15,332 nt of DNA, from NCBI GenBank assembly GCA_016214925.1, contig JACRMO010000035.1:1-15332 (forward strand), given 5' to 3'. Both the position numbers and the translations under genes were made by a program. Below the pieces are notes generated by a model, which ran no database searches, was not told where the DNA came from, and was given only the letters and a program-made list of their open reading frames with translations. Positions 1-10,232 of this stretch are shown here, piece by piece; positions within the stretch are counted from its first letter, which is position 1, and the number at the start of each line of letters is the position of its first letter. Source of the stretch: Gammaproteobacteria bacterium (GTDB lineage Bacteria; Pseudomonadota; Gammaproteobacteria; Thiohalobacterales; Thiohalobacteraceae).

Positions 1-1508
1 ATTCGATGCGGCCGACACGGTCGGTGATCATCACAATATCCGCGGTCTGCTCCAGGGCGCGCGCGAGCTTGCGCATTTCCGCCGCGGTCCGTTCCCGCGC
101 AGTAATGTCGAGCGCGGCACCGAGCAGGCATTCTTCGTCTTCAATCAGGATCGGCGCGAAGGATGCCAACACCTCACGGATCTCGCCGGACTTGGTGCGG
201 ATCTGCTGGTCAAAGCCGCGTATCGAGCCTTTCGCCTGTAACTGATCGATCATGCGTTGGCGATCCTGCGGTTGTTTCCACATGCCCAACTGTGTCGAGC
301 TCCTGCCGAGCAATTCATCGCGGCGATAACCGGTTGTCTCTAGGTAGGCATCGTTGACGTCGACAAACATGCCGTCATGGCGGCGGGTGATGGTGGTCAT
401 GACCGGACTGATGCTGAAGATCTGTCGCAACTGCGCCTCGGAGCGGCGGACAGCTGCGGCTTGATGTGCCTCCAATGTGTTGCCGGCCCATTCGCGCAGG
501 GCGATGCAGGCCATGAGCAGAATCATCGGCAGGAACATCTGTGCATAGACGATGGGCTGCAGGTTCTGACGGAACGCCAAGATCACCAGGATCGTAACGC
601 TGATGGACGCGACGGGGACCAGACGGGCGAGCGGTGGCGTTACGTCCTGTTCGCTTGCGGCATCTTGGCGCGTGCTCATGTCCGGGTATTGAACGGCGCC
701 CCAGTAGATCAGGGCGAAGCCGAACAGCCAGGCGCTATCCAGATAATTTCCCGCTTCGTAGGTACGTCCGAGCAGCGCATAGGCGTACAGGGAATTGGTC
801 AGGGCATGGACGGCAATGCCGGTTACGACAATGCCCAGCGCGCGCCGTGTTGGGCCGCGCAGTCGCAACCAGAGCGTGGCGACACCGTGGATCAGCAAGG
901 CCATATACAGCACCGGATACGCCAGTGCGCTCGCGACAAGCAGGGGTGTGGACTCCCGCGCTTGTAGCGGGGTGGCGAAGATGACCAGATGCACCAGGGC
1001 AATACAGCAGAGAAAAATGCCGAACTGGCTGAGTTCGAGCAGGGTCACGGGTACGCGCGGGCCACCGCCCCGATACTGTACGAGACCCGCGCCGAACAAC
1101 ACGGCGAACAGGTAGTAGCCCAGGTCCGGCCAGGATGGAAAGGGCGTGTATCTGCCGAGCACCAGTTCCTGATAATCCCACACCAGCATGCCACCGAACC
1201 AAGTCATACAAGCCAGTCCGAACAGACGCCAGGCGCGTGCTTCGTTACCGGTTTGCCGGCGCGCCGTGACGAAACAGCGCAGGGCGGTGAACAAGGCGCC
1301 GGCCGTCCAGAACAGATCGGCCCACCCGTGGATGATGTCCGGTGTGCGCGGGAGCAGGGAGTTGCCGAGCATGAACACGCCCAGAAAGATCACCAGGCCC
1401 GTCAGTTCAATGCGCTTGGTGGCGCGTGTTATCTGCGACGATGTGTGGGTGGCAGCCTGCATGAGGGGGCTTGGTGTGCGGGCGGCTGCGACAGGGGTGT
1501 TGACCATG
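1..1508 (-). CDS. Membrane-bound PAS-domain sensor protein (partial, C-terminus beyond left edge)
   Basis: The reading frame opens at the ATG at 1508-1506 and stays open to base 1, giving 502 residues. About ten hydrophobic segments lie between residues 34 and 337 (for example 34-51, 62-80, 93-110, 155-177, 188-213, 223-246, 294-311, 319-337), so the N-terminus is a polytopic membrane domain. It recalls the uncharacterised multi-TM input domains found on many diguanylate cyclases. A PAS domain with its PAC end follows at about 358-470 (key stretch FVDVNDAYLETTGYRRDELLG, 381-401), and a second PAS begins at about 483 (LEQTADIVMITD). The output domain is not visible; GGDEF/EAL is the commonest partner for this layout, but histidine kinase or other outputs are possible. 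No strong ribosome site precedes the ATG, and an in-frame ATG at codon 16 is an alternative start. It is divergent from the L,D-transpeptidase at 1652. Confidence 0.85.
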
Positions 1509-1651
1509 CCCCAGTTTAGCCGGGATATTTCTTTCTGGAAATCCGGGCTCTGCCAGGGGGTATAGTTTTTATCCGTTGCGCCGATGCCGTAGAATAACGG
1601 CTGTGGATCTGCCGCTGGCACTTCCCGTAGTAACTTTTCGAGATCTTATCC

Positions 1652-2623
1652 ATGATGTCTTGCTTACTCCCGCACCGTCGAATCGTTCTCGGCCTAGCCT
1701 TGGGTCTCCTCACCTGCTGTGCCGCTCGAGCAGCGCTGGCGGAGACCCTGCCATTACCGCCCGATGACGTGGATCTGGTCGGTCAGACGCATGTCATCAA
1801 GGCGCTGTACGAAGATACGCTGCTCGACATCGCGCGCCGCTCCCACCTGGGGCATGACGAGATCCTCATCGCCAATCCTACGGTCGACAAATGGCTGCCG
1901 GGTGCGGGGACGCCGATTACGCTACCGACGCGGTATATCCTGCCGGCGGCCGACCGTACCGGCATCGTGCTCAATGTGCCGGAGATGCGCGTCTATTATT
2001 TTCCGCCGGCGAAACGCGGTGAACCCCGCGTGATCAAGACCTATCCGGTGAGTGTCGGCCGCCAGGACTGGTCCACACCGATCATTGGCAACATCCGCGT
2101 GGCGGCCAAGGTGAAGGATCCGGCTTGGCATCCGCCGAAGTCCATCCGTGCGGAGGCCGCCGCGCGCGGCGAGATCATCCCCGAAGTGGTGCCGCCTGGC
2201 CCCAAGAATCCGCTGGGCCAGTATGCATTGCGCTTGAGCATTCCCGGTTACTTGATCCACGGTACCGACAAACCCTGGGGCATTGGCATGCGGGTGACCC
2301 ACGGTTGTCTGCGTCTATATCCGGAAGACAGTGCAACGATCTTCCACGAAGTTTCGGTTGGCACGCCCGTGCATATCGTCAATCAGCCGGTGAAAGTGGG
2401 CTGGGTTGAAGGCATGCTCTATATGGAAGTGCATCCGCCGCTGGAAGAAGATCTCGCACGCAAGAACACGCTGATGAATATTGCACTCGATGTGTTGGAT
2501 AAGGCATTGACGAAGCGGCGCACGGCGGTGAGCGGGCGGGCAATCACTGAGGCGGTGGCACAGCAGAGTGGTATGCCGGTGCCCATCTCGCGCAATGCCA
2601 TTCTGGAAGCGGATGCGCGTTGA
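1652..2623 (+). CDS. L,D-transpeptidase, ErfK/YbiS/YcfS family (YkuD domain with LysM-like region)
   Basis: A periplasmic peptidoglycan L,D-transpeptidase of 323 residues. Residues 1-30 form a signal peptide (RR then a hydrophobic core, ending ARAALA). A LysM-like segment spans about 43-97. The YkuD catalytic domain runs about 103-245, with the conserved His203 (LIHGT) and the catalytic motif around Cys219 (THGCLRLYPED, 216-226). Three features match what I recall of the E. coli enzymes ErfK, YbiS and YcfS, which attach Braun lipoprotein to diaminopimelate: the region with PAWHPP at 157-162, the PEVVPPGPKNPLGQYALRL segment (177-195), and a C-terminal extension with EVHPPLEED (259-267). A typical Lpp-like lipoprotein gene is the convergent neighbour at 2727-2987, which supports lipoprotein anchoring as the job, though 3-3 cross-linking is also possible. 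Two ATGs lie in tandem at 1652 and 1655; either could start translation. Confidence 0.9.
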   Translation: MMSCLLPHRRIVLGLALGLLTCCAARAALAETLPLPPDDVDLVGQTHVIKALYEDTLLDIARRSHLGHDEILIANPTVDKWLPGAGTPITLPTRYILPAADRTGIVLNVPEMRVYYFPPAKRGEPRVIKTYPVSVGRQDWSTPIIGNIRVAAKVKDPAWHPPKSIRAEAAARGEIIPEVVPPGPKNPLGQYALRLSIPGYLIHGTDKPWGIGMRVTHGCLRLYPEDSATIFHEVSVGTPVHIVNQPVKVGWVEGMLYMEVHPPLEEDLARKNTLMNIALDVLDKALTKRRTAVSGRAITEAVAQQSGMPVPISRNAILEADAR

Positions 2624-2676
2624 GTGAGGTGACGCGAGAGTAATCGCGGTAGTCATTCTCGAATGACGCACAAAAG

Positions 2677-2703
2677 AACGGGGCCGCGAAAGCGGCCCCG
2701 TTT
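2677..2703. terminator. Bidirectional intrinsic terminator between convergent genes
   Basis: A perfect 11-bp stem (AACGGGGCCGC at 2677-2687, GCGGCCCCGTT at 2692-2702) closes a GAAA tetraloop. The better U-tract (GTTCTTTT) is on the minus strand, so it mainly ends the lipoprotein transcript. On the plus strand only a short GTTT follows, giving weaker termination for the L,D-transpeptidase gene. Confidence 0.85.
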
Positions 2704-2726
2704 GCGTTACAGCCAATCGTCAGATC

Positions 2727-2987
2727 TTACTTGTACATCGACTTCTTGAACATGCGGTTCAGCTTGTCGTCGGTTTCCATGGCCTTGGCCTTGGCTTCAT
2801 CGGCAGTGGCCTGGGCGGCGGCGGCGGCGGCCTTGGCATCGGCAGCATCCTTAGCGGCGCTGTCGGCGGTGCTCTGGGCTTGGGCAACCTGGTCTTTCAG
2901 GCTCTGGACGTCGGAGGTGCTGGCGCAACCGGTCAGACCGAAAATGGCGATCAGGGCAACGCTCGCGGCAACAGTTTTGATATTCAT
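2727..2987 (-). CDS. lpp: Lpp/OprI-like major outer-membrane lipoprotein (alanine zipper)
   Basis: An 86-residue Braun-type lipoprotein. It has a signal peptide with a lipobox LTGC (residues 18-21), so Cys21 would be lipidated and the mature chain is 66 residues. That is close to OprI of Pseudomonas and slightly longer than E. coli Lpp. The mature part is one helix rich in alanine (about 26-78), consistent with a trimeric coiled coil of the alanine-zipper type. It ends in MYK, and the C-terminal Lys86 is the residue that in E. coli Lpp is linked to peptidoglycan by L,D-transpeptidases. The ATG at 2987-2985 has a good ribosome site (GAGGA, 7 nt upstream). It lies 111 nt downstream of a second YkuD-domain gene on the same strand and converges with an ErfK-type gene, with a strong terminator behind it. 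Sequence identity to E. coli Lpp is low apart from the lipobox, the zipper and the terminal Lys. Confidence 0.88.
   Translation of the reverse strand: MNIKTVAASVALIAIFGLTGCASTSDVQSLKDQVAQAQSTADSAAKDAADAKAAAAAAQATADEAKAKAMETDDKLNRMFKKSMYK
2814..2831. repeat. (GGC)6 triplet repeat inside the lipoprotein gene
   Basis: Six perfect GGC units on the plus strand read as six identical GCC alanine codons (Ala53-Ala58) in the lipoprotein. The run is in frame, so gain or loss of a unit would change protein length by one residue without a frameshift. Confidence 0.9.
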
Positions 2988-3098
2988 GGTATGTCCTCGA
3001 ATCTAATGGTTGGGTGAAACTGGGAAGGCAAATCCCGTTGTGCCTTGAAAACGGTGTGAATTTTCCTCGCCTCTACGTAAAAACGCAAGTGGGTTGGG

Positions 3099-3743
3099 TC
3101 AATAAACAACTACTCTGACGCCTAAATGTACCCATTGGGCCAATTCATCGATCTGGGTATTGGTTAGCGCGATACAACCCTTGGTCCAATTATAGGACTC
3201 ATGCACCTTGGGGTCGCCCGCCCCGATGCCATGGATACCCACATGTCCGCCGAGCGCGGTATTTTGCGGCGGCACGCGATGCGCGCGCACGGCGCTGTTG
3301 ATAGCCTTGAATTCATCCATAGGCAGATCGCCCTGTTCCAGTGCGCGCTCGGCCTGGTCCAGTCGCGGGTAATCGAAGCCGAAGAAACGGCGATACGGTG
3401 ACGTGCTTTTGATCAGGCTGATATGGAATTCACCGAGCGGGGTCTTGCCGTCCAGATGGCGTTTGTCGGCAGTGGTGCCGAAACGTCCGATGGCAATGTC
3501 CTCGTAGGTTTTGATGGGCTGCCCGCCGCGCATGACCCGCAGGACGAGTGCCTGGGTGTCGACTTGCAGCCAGACTTCCTCTTCCTCGCCACTGTCGCTC
3601 CAGGCGAGGCGGGGGTTCAGTACGGCCGAGAGCAGCATGAGGGTGAAGAGAATCGTCCGTGTCCAGCCCGGGTATAGGGGGTATGGATAGGTATATGCAC
3701 GGCAAGTGGCGGTATGGGAGGCGTAGGTCAGGGTGGTCTGCAT
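3099..3743 (-). CDS. YkuD-domain L,D-transpeptidase-like protein (WTKGCIALTN type)
   Basis: A protein of 214 residues from the ATG at 3743-3741. A YkuD catalytic domain runs about 57-214, with His171 (GIHGIG, 169-174) and catalytic Cys190 in NWTKGCIALTN (185-195). This is not the SHGCxR signature of classical L,D-transpeptidases. The GC-x-A-x-TN-x-x-IDE pattern, and the preceding YRRFFGFDYPRLDQAERA stretch, recall E. coli DpaA (LdtF/YafK), which cuts Lpp off peptidoglycan, so it may be a hydrolase rather than a transpeptidase. That is inference from remembered sequence. The N-terminus is odd: a Tyr/Pro-rich stretch (AYTYPYPLYP, 16-25) precedes the hydrophobic signal segment (about 29-48, ending LAW). 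No better in-frame start is visible, and the ribosome site is weak. It lies 111 nt upstream of the lipoprotein gene on the same strand. Confidence 0.82.
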   Translation of the reverse strand: MQTTLTYASHTATCRAYTYPYPLYPGWTRTILFTLMLLSAVLNPRLAWSDSGEEEEVWLQVDTQALVLRVMRGGQPIKTYEDIAIGRFGTTADKRHLDGKTPLGEFHISLIKSTSPYRRFFGFDYPRLDQAERALEQGDLPMDEFKAINSAVRAHRVPPQNTALGGHVGIHGIGAGDPKVHESYNWTKGCIALTNTQIDELAQWVHLGVRVVVY

Positions 3744-3849
3744 GGTTCTCAGGGCGTTATGCGTTATGAATGCGGTGGTGCATGGCTGCATAGTCGGCGA
3801 AATCGCCGTGGCCCACAAGAGGCCCGTGGACGTGCGTGGGTTTATCCGG

Positions 3850-3878
3850 TTGCGAGCGGGCGGTTCGCCACCTATAAT
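3850..3878 (+). promoter_or_regulatory. Sigma70 promoter P1 upstream of the candidate small RNA
   Basis: The -35 TTGCGA (3850-3855) and a perfect -10 TATAAT (3873-3878) are separated by exactly 17 bp. This is the best promoter match I found in the window. Transcription should start near 3884-3886. Confidence 0.75.
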
Positions 3879-3884
3879 GCACGT

Positions 3885-3962
3885 CCCCGCGGCTACTTGA
3901 AGTCTGGCCTGCGTGGTGGTTGCGAGGCGCCTCGCGAGCAAACCCCGGTAGCGGGGTTTTTT
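3885..3962 (+). ncRNA. Candidate small RNA (or first attenuated leader of the rimP operon)
   Basis: A near-consensus promoter just upstream and an intrinsic terminator at 3940-3962 delimit a transcript of about 78 nt. It contains no ATG-initiated ORF and no tRNA cloverleaf. A perfect palindrome GCGAGGCGCCTCGC (3922-3935) can fold as a 5-bp hairpin with a GCGC loop. CCCCG (3885-3889) plus CTAC (3893-3896) at the 5' end can pair with GTAGCGGGG (3948-3956), the 3' arm of the terminator. I do not recognise a known RNA family. Readthrough would enter the rimP leader, so it could also be a distal leader. This and the rimP leader fill the 3744-4112 stretch, which has no protein gene; 3744-3849 shows only a short inverted repeat CGGCGA-AA-TCGCCG (3795-3808). 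Confidence 0.5.
3940..3962 (+). terminator. Intrinsic terminator after the candidate small RNA
   Basis: An 8-bp perfect stem (AAACCCCG 3940-3947, CGGGGTTT 3952-3959) closes a GTAG loop and runs into six Ts (3957-3962). No protein gene on the plus strand ends just before it. Confidence 0.85.
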
Positions 3963-4005
3963 GTTTGCGGCGAGGTGTAAGTTGCGTACAACGCCTTGAC
4001 TCTGC

Positions 4006-4034
4006 TTGGAAGCCCATAGGGGGCGGTCTATACT
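4006..4034 (+). promoter_or_regulatory. Sigma70 promoter P2 of the rimP-nusA-infB operon
   Basis: The -35 TTGGAA (4006-4011) and -10 TATACT (4029-4034) have 17-bp spacing, giving a start near 4041. A stronger -35-like TTGACT lies at 3996-4001, but its 27-bp spacing to this -10 excludes it as a pair. Confidence 0.6.
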
Positions 4035-4040
4035 CTCCCT

Positions 4041-4112
4041 ACGCGCGAGTCAGGTGTTTGTGCAGGACGCGAAGTGGGCCTCGGGCCCATTTTTTGTTTC
4101 CGGAGCGGGCGA
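4041..4112 (+). promoter_or_regulatory. rimP leader with premature terminator (attenuator)
   Basis: About 72 nt lie between the predicted start of transcription and the rimP ATG. A 5' hairpin can form (CGC 4044-4046 with GCG 4069-4071, GTC 4049-4051 with GAC 4066-4068). It is followed at once by an intrinsic terminator: AAGTGGGCC (4072-4080), loop TCG, GGCCCATTT (4084-4092), with a T-run at 4090-4095. A terminator inside the 5' UTR of an essential operon means transcription must read through it. A gammaproteobacterial 'rimP leader' attenuator family has been described from computational surveys; this fits its position and form, but I cannot test membership here. Confidence 0.65.
4072..4095 (+). 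terminator. Terminator hairpin inside the rimP leader
   Basis: A nine-pair stem (one G-T wobble) with a TCG loop is followed by T4090-T4095. It ends 17 nt before the rimP ATG, and the rimP ribosome site begins 7 nt after the T-run. Confidence 0.75.
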
Positions 4113-4571
4113 ATGCGCCAGGATCCCTTCAATTTGCAGGACTTGTTGGAGCCGGCGATCACCGCCCTGGGGTGCGAGTTGGTGGGTATCGAGTATCGTC
4201 CGAGCGGCAAACACAGTCTGCTGCGGGTGTACATCGACAAGCCCGAGGGCGTGACCGTGGACGATTGTTCGGCGGTCAGCTACCAGGTCAGTGGGCTGCT
4301 GGATGTGGAAGATCCCGTACCCGGCAATTACACCCTGGAAGTGTCTTCGCCCGGGCTGGATCGGCCGCTGTTCCAAGCGCGCGATTTTGAGCGCTTTGCC
4401 GGTCATGAAGTGAAGGTACGCATGCGTTTCCCCGTCGAGGGGCAGCGGAATTTTCGGGGTTTGCTGCAAGGATTGCAGGAACAACAAGTGGTCATTCAGG
4501 AGCAGGACGGAAAGCGGGTCAGCTTGCCGCTGGAGCAGATCGAGCAGGCGCGACTGGTGCCGGATATCTAA
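4113..4571 (+). CDS. rimP: Ribosome maturation factor RimP
   Basis: A 152-residue cytoplasmic factor for late assembly of the 30S subunit. It shows the family's conserved features: an N-terminal alpha/beta domain (LEPAITALGCELVGIEY at the start), LRVYIDKPEGVTVDDC, and YTLEVSSPGLDRPL. A C-terminal SH3-like part ends in VSLPLEQIEQARLVPDI. Length matches the family (about 150). The frame also opens upstream at a GTG (4074), but that start lies inside the terminator hairpin. I chose the ATG at 4113 because GGAG (4102-4105) sits 7 nt before it and the homologous N-terminus starts here. It is first gene of the operon, 27 nt before nusA. Confidence 0.96.
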   Translation: MRQDPFNLQDLLEPAITALGCELVGIEYRPSGKHSLLRVYIDKPEGVTVDDCSAVSYQVSGLLDVEDPVPGNYTLEVSSPGLDRPLFQARDFERFAGHEVKVRMRFPVEGQRNFRGLLQGLQEQQVVIQEQDGKRVSLPLEQIEQARLVPDI

Positions 4572-4598
4572 CGCTTCCGAGCGCGGAGACGGGTAATT

Positions 4599-8697
<4,099 letters not shown>

Positions 8698-8714
8698 TCG
8701 CGCCGTCGTTATGT

Positions 8715-8743
8715 CGTCATCGCGCACGTACTGTGCGGTGACG
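8715..8743 (+). other. Stable hairpin in the infB-rbfA spacer
   Basis: The arms 8715-8726 (CGTCATCGCGCA) and 8732-8743 (TGTGCGGTGACG) pair over 12 positions with two G-U wobbles around a CGTAC loop. There is no T-run, so it is not an intrinsic terminator. It lies within the 65-nt gap and ends shortly before the rbfA ribosome site; an RNA processing or translation-control role is inference. Confidence 0.5.
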
Positions 8744-8762
8744 GCGACCGAGGTTTACACGC

Positions 8763-9131
8763 ATGCCCCGTGATTTTCCCCGTACCCGCCGCGTCGGCGA
8801 ACAGATGCAACGCGAACTGGCCGCTTTGATCCGTGGCGAGGTCAAGGATCCGCGCGTGGGCATGGTCACGGTATCGGCCGTGGAGGTCACGCGCGATCTG
8901 GCGCATGCCAAGGTGTTCATCACGGTGCTGGGCGATGAGAATGCGCGCCGCGACTCGCTCACGGCGCTGAACAAGGCGGCCGGTTTTCTGCGCCATGAAT
9001 TGGGTCAGCGCATGCTCACCCGCACCGTCCCGCAATTGCGTTTCGTCTATGACGAGTCCATCGAACATGGCAGTCGTCTGAGTGCGCTCATCGATGCGGC
9101 GGTCGCCTCCGACCGTCACGACGAAGATTGA
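8763..9131 (+). CDS. rbfA: 30S ribosome-binding factor RbfA
   Basis: A 122-residue single-KH-fold protein acting in maturation of the 16S rRNA 5' end and in cold adaptation. Characteristic stretches are RTRRVGEQMQRELAALIRGEVKDPRVG near the N-terminus (residues 7-33), VTVSAVEVTRDLAHAKVFI in the middle, and the C-terminal LRHELGQRM...VPQLRFVYDESIEHG. Length fits the family (about 120-135). The ATG at 8763 follows a GAGG about 10 nt upstream. It sits in the usual place between infB and truB, 65 nt after infB and 66 nt before truB, and acts on the same assembly pathway as RimP at the head of the operon. Confidence 0.95.
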   Translation: MPRDFPRTRRVGEQMQRELAALIRGEVKDPRVGMVTVSAVEVTRDLAHAKVFITVLGDENARRDSLTALNKAAGFLRHELGQRMLTRTVPQLRFVYDESIEHGSRLSALIDAAVASDRHDED

Positions 9132-9197
9132 GTCGCGGATTTTCCGGGTTTCCCTCCTCGCGCCGAGTGCGCCTGTCTTAAAGGTTTTCTGTCAAAG

Positions 9198-10124
9198 ATG
9201 TCACGACGTCGTTCCAAAGGTAGAAACGTCAACGGTGTCCTGCTGCTGGATAAGCCGCTGGGCATGAGTTCCAATCTGGCGCTGCAGGTCGTCAAGCGCC
9301 TGTTCAACGCCAACAAGGCGGGACACACCGGCAGCCTCGATCCACTGGCCAGCGGACTGTTGCCGATCTGTTTCGGCGAGGCGACCAAGGCCTCGGGATT
9401 TTTGCTGGATGCGGACAAGCATTATCAAGTGCGCTGCAAACTCGGCGAGAAGACCGCCACCGGCGATGCCGAGGGCGAAGTCATCGAACACCGGCCGGTG
9501 GAAGGCATCGACGGCGCGCGACTGGAAACCGTGTTCGAGCATTTCCGCGGCGAAATCGAACAGATCCCGCCGATGTATTCGGCGGTCAAGCATCAGGGAC
9601 AGCGCTTGTACACCCTGGCCCGGCAAGGCGTGGAGGTCGCGCGCGAGCCCCGCCGGATCGTCATACATTCGTTGACCCTGACCGGCTTGGAACTGCCTTA
9701 TTTCGACATCGACGTGCGCTGTACCAAGGGCACCTACGTCCGGACCCTGGCCGAGGACATCGGCGAGGTGCTGGGCTGCGGGGCACATGTGACGGGCCTG
9801 CGGCGTCTGGGCGTCGGGCCCTACGACGCGACGGGCATGGTGAGCCTGGATGTACTGAAAGAATTGGCCACCGGTGAGGGCTTCGCCGCCCTGGATGCGC
9901 ATATCTTCCCCACCGAGAGTGCCCTGACCCAGTGGCCGGACGTGCGCTTGTCGCCGGATGCCACCTTTTACCTGCGCCAGGGTCAGGCGGTGGTCGTGCC
10001 GCATGCCCCGACCAGCGGCTGGGTGCGACTGTATGCCCCTGACCAGCGCTTCCTCGGGATGGGGCAGATCCTGGACGATGGCCGGGTGGCGCCCAAACGA
10101 ATGATGATCGGGGGCGATGGCTAG
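9198..10124 (+). CDS. truB: tRNA pseudouridine-55 synthase TruB
   Basis: A 308-residue enzyme that converts U55 in the T-loop of tRNAs to pseudouridine. The catalytic Asp48 is in the motif GHTGSLDPLASG (42-53). Other family motifs are NGVLLLDKPLGMSSN (12-26), QIPPMYSAVKHQGQRLYTLAR, and the RCTKGTYVRTLAEDIG stretch. A PUA-like C-terminal domain begins at about 245. Length matches E. coli TruB (314). It starts at ATG 9198 with a basic N-terminus (MSRRRSKGR); the upstream AAAGG is about 13 nt away, so the ribosome site is poor. The gene is followed by an independent promoter for rpsO. Confidence 0.96.
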   Translation: MSRRRSKGRNVNGVLLLDKPLGMSSNLALQVVKRLFNANKAGHTGSLDPLASGLLPICFGEATKASGFLLDADKHYQVRCKLGEKTATGDAEGEVIEHRPVEGIDGARLETVFEHFRGEIEQIPPMYSAVKHQGQRLYTLARQGVEVAREPRRIVIHSLTLTGLELPYFDIDVRCTKGTYVRTLAEDIGEVLGCGAHVTGLRRLGVGPYDATGMVSLDVLKELATGEGFAALDAHIFPTESALTQWPDVRLSPDATFYLRQGQAVVVPHAPTSGWVRLYAPDQRFLGMGQILDDGRVAPKRMMIGGDG

Positions 10125-10146
10125 CCGCCGGGTCCGACCGTCAGCC

Positions 10147-10175
10147 TTGTCCGGATTTCCGACCACGGCTACAAT
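10147..10175 (+). promoter_or_regulatory. Internal promoter for rpsO-pnp
   Basis: The -35 TTGTCC (10147-10152) and -10 TACAAT (10170-10175) have 17-bp spacing in the truB-rpsO gap, giving a start near 10182. An rpsO promoter in this position is known in E. coli. Confidence 0.65.
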
Positions 10176-10176
10176 A

Positions 10177-10232
10177 CGCGGCTTCTGAAGCCGGGCTTCG
10201 CGAATTTGTGTTTTTTGGGAGTACCTTGAGTT
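10177..10232 (+). promoter_or_regulatory. Structured rpsO leader, possible S15 autoregulation site
   Basis: Three overlapping complementary segments lie between promoter and gene: GGCTTC (10180-10185), GAAGCC (10187-10192) and GGCTTC (10194-10199). The middle one can pair with either neighbour, so two short hairpins exclude each other. CGCG at 10177-10180 and 10199-10202 could close an outer stem. GGGAG (10217-10221) is 11 nt from the ATG, longer than usual. S15 represses its own mRNA through varied leader structures in several bacteria; function here is inferred. If transcription begins near 10182, the first segment is only partly included. Confidence 0.4.

Noticed and set aside
377..967. 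A 196-codon plus-strand open frame and neighbours within 1-1500
   Set aside because: The minus strand encodes a coherent membrane-PAS protein over the whole stretch; the plus-strand frames have no recognisable domain.
3744..3941. N-terminal extension of the minus-strand YkuD protein up to 3941
   Set aside because: The extra 66 residues would cross the small-RNA promoter and place the signal segment near residue 95; they lack homology and a ribosome site.
3744..4112. A tRNA gene upstream of rimP, as metY in E. coli
   Set aside because: I looked for T-loop GTTCGAxTC and acceptor pairing on the plus strand and found neither; the segment reads as promoter-hairpin-terminator units.
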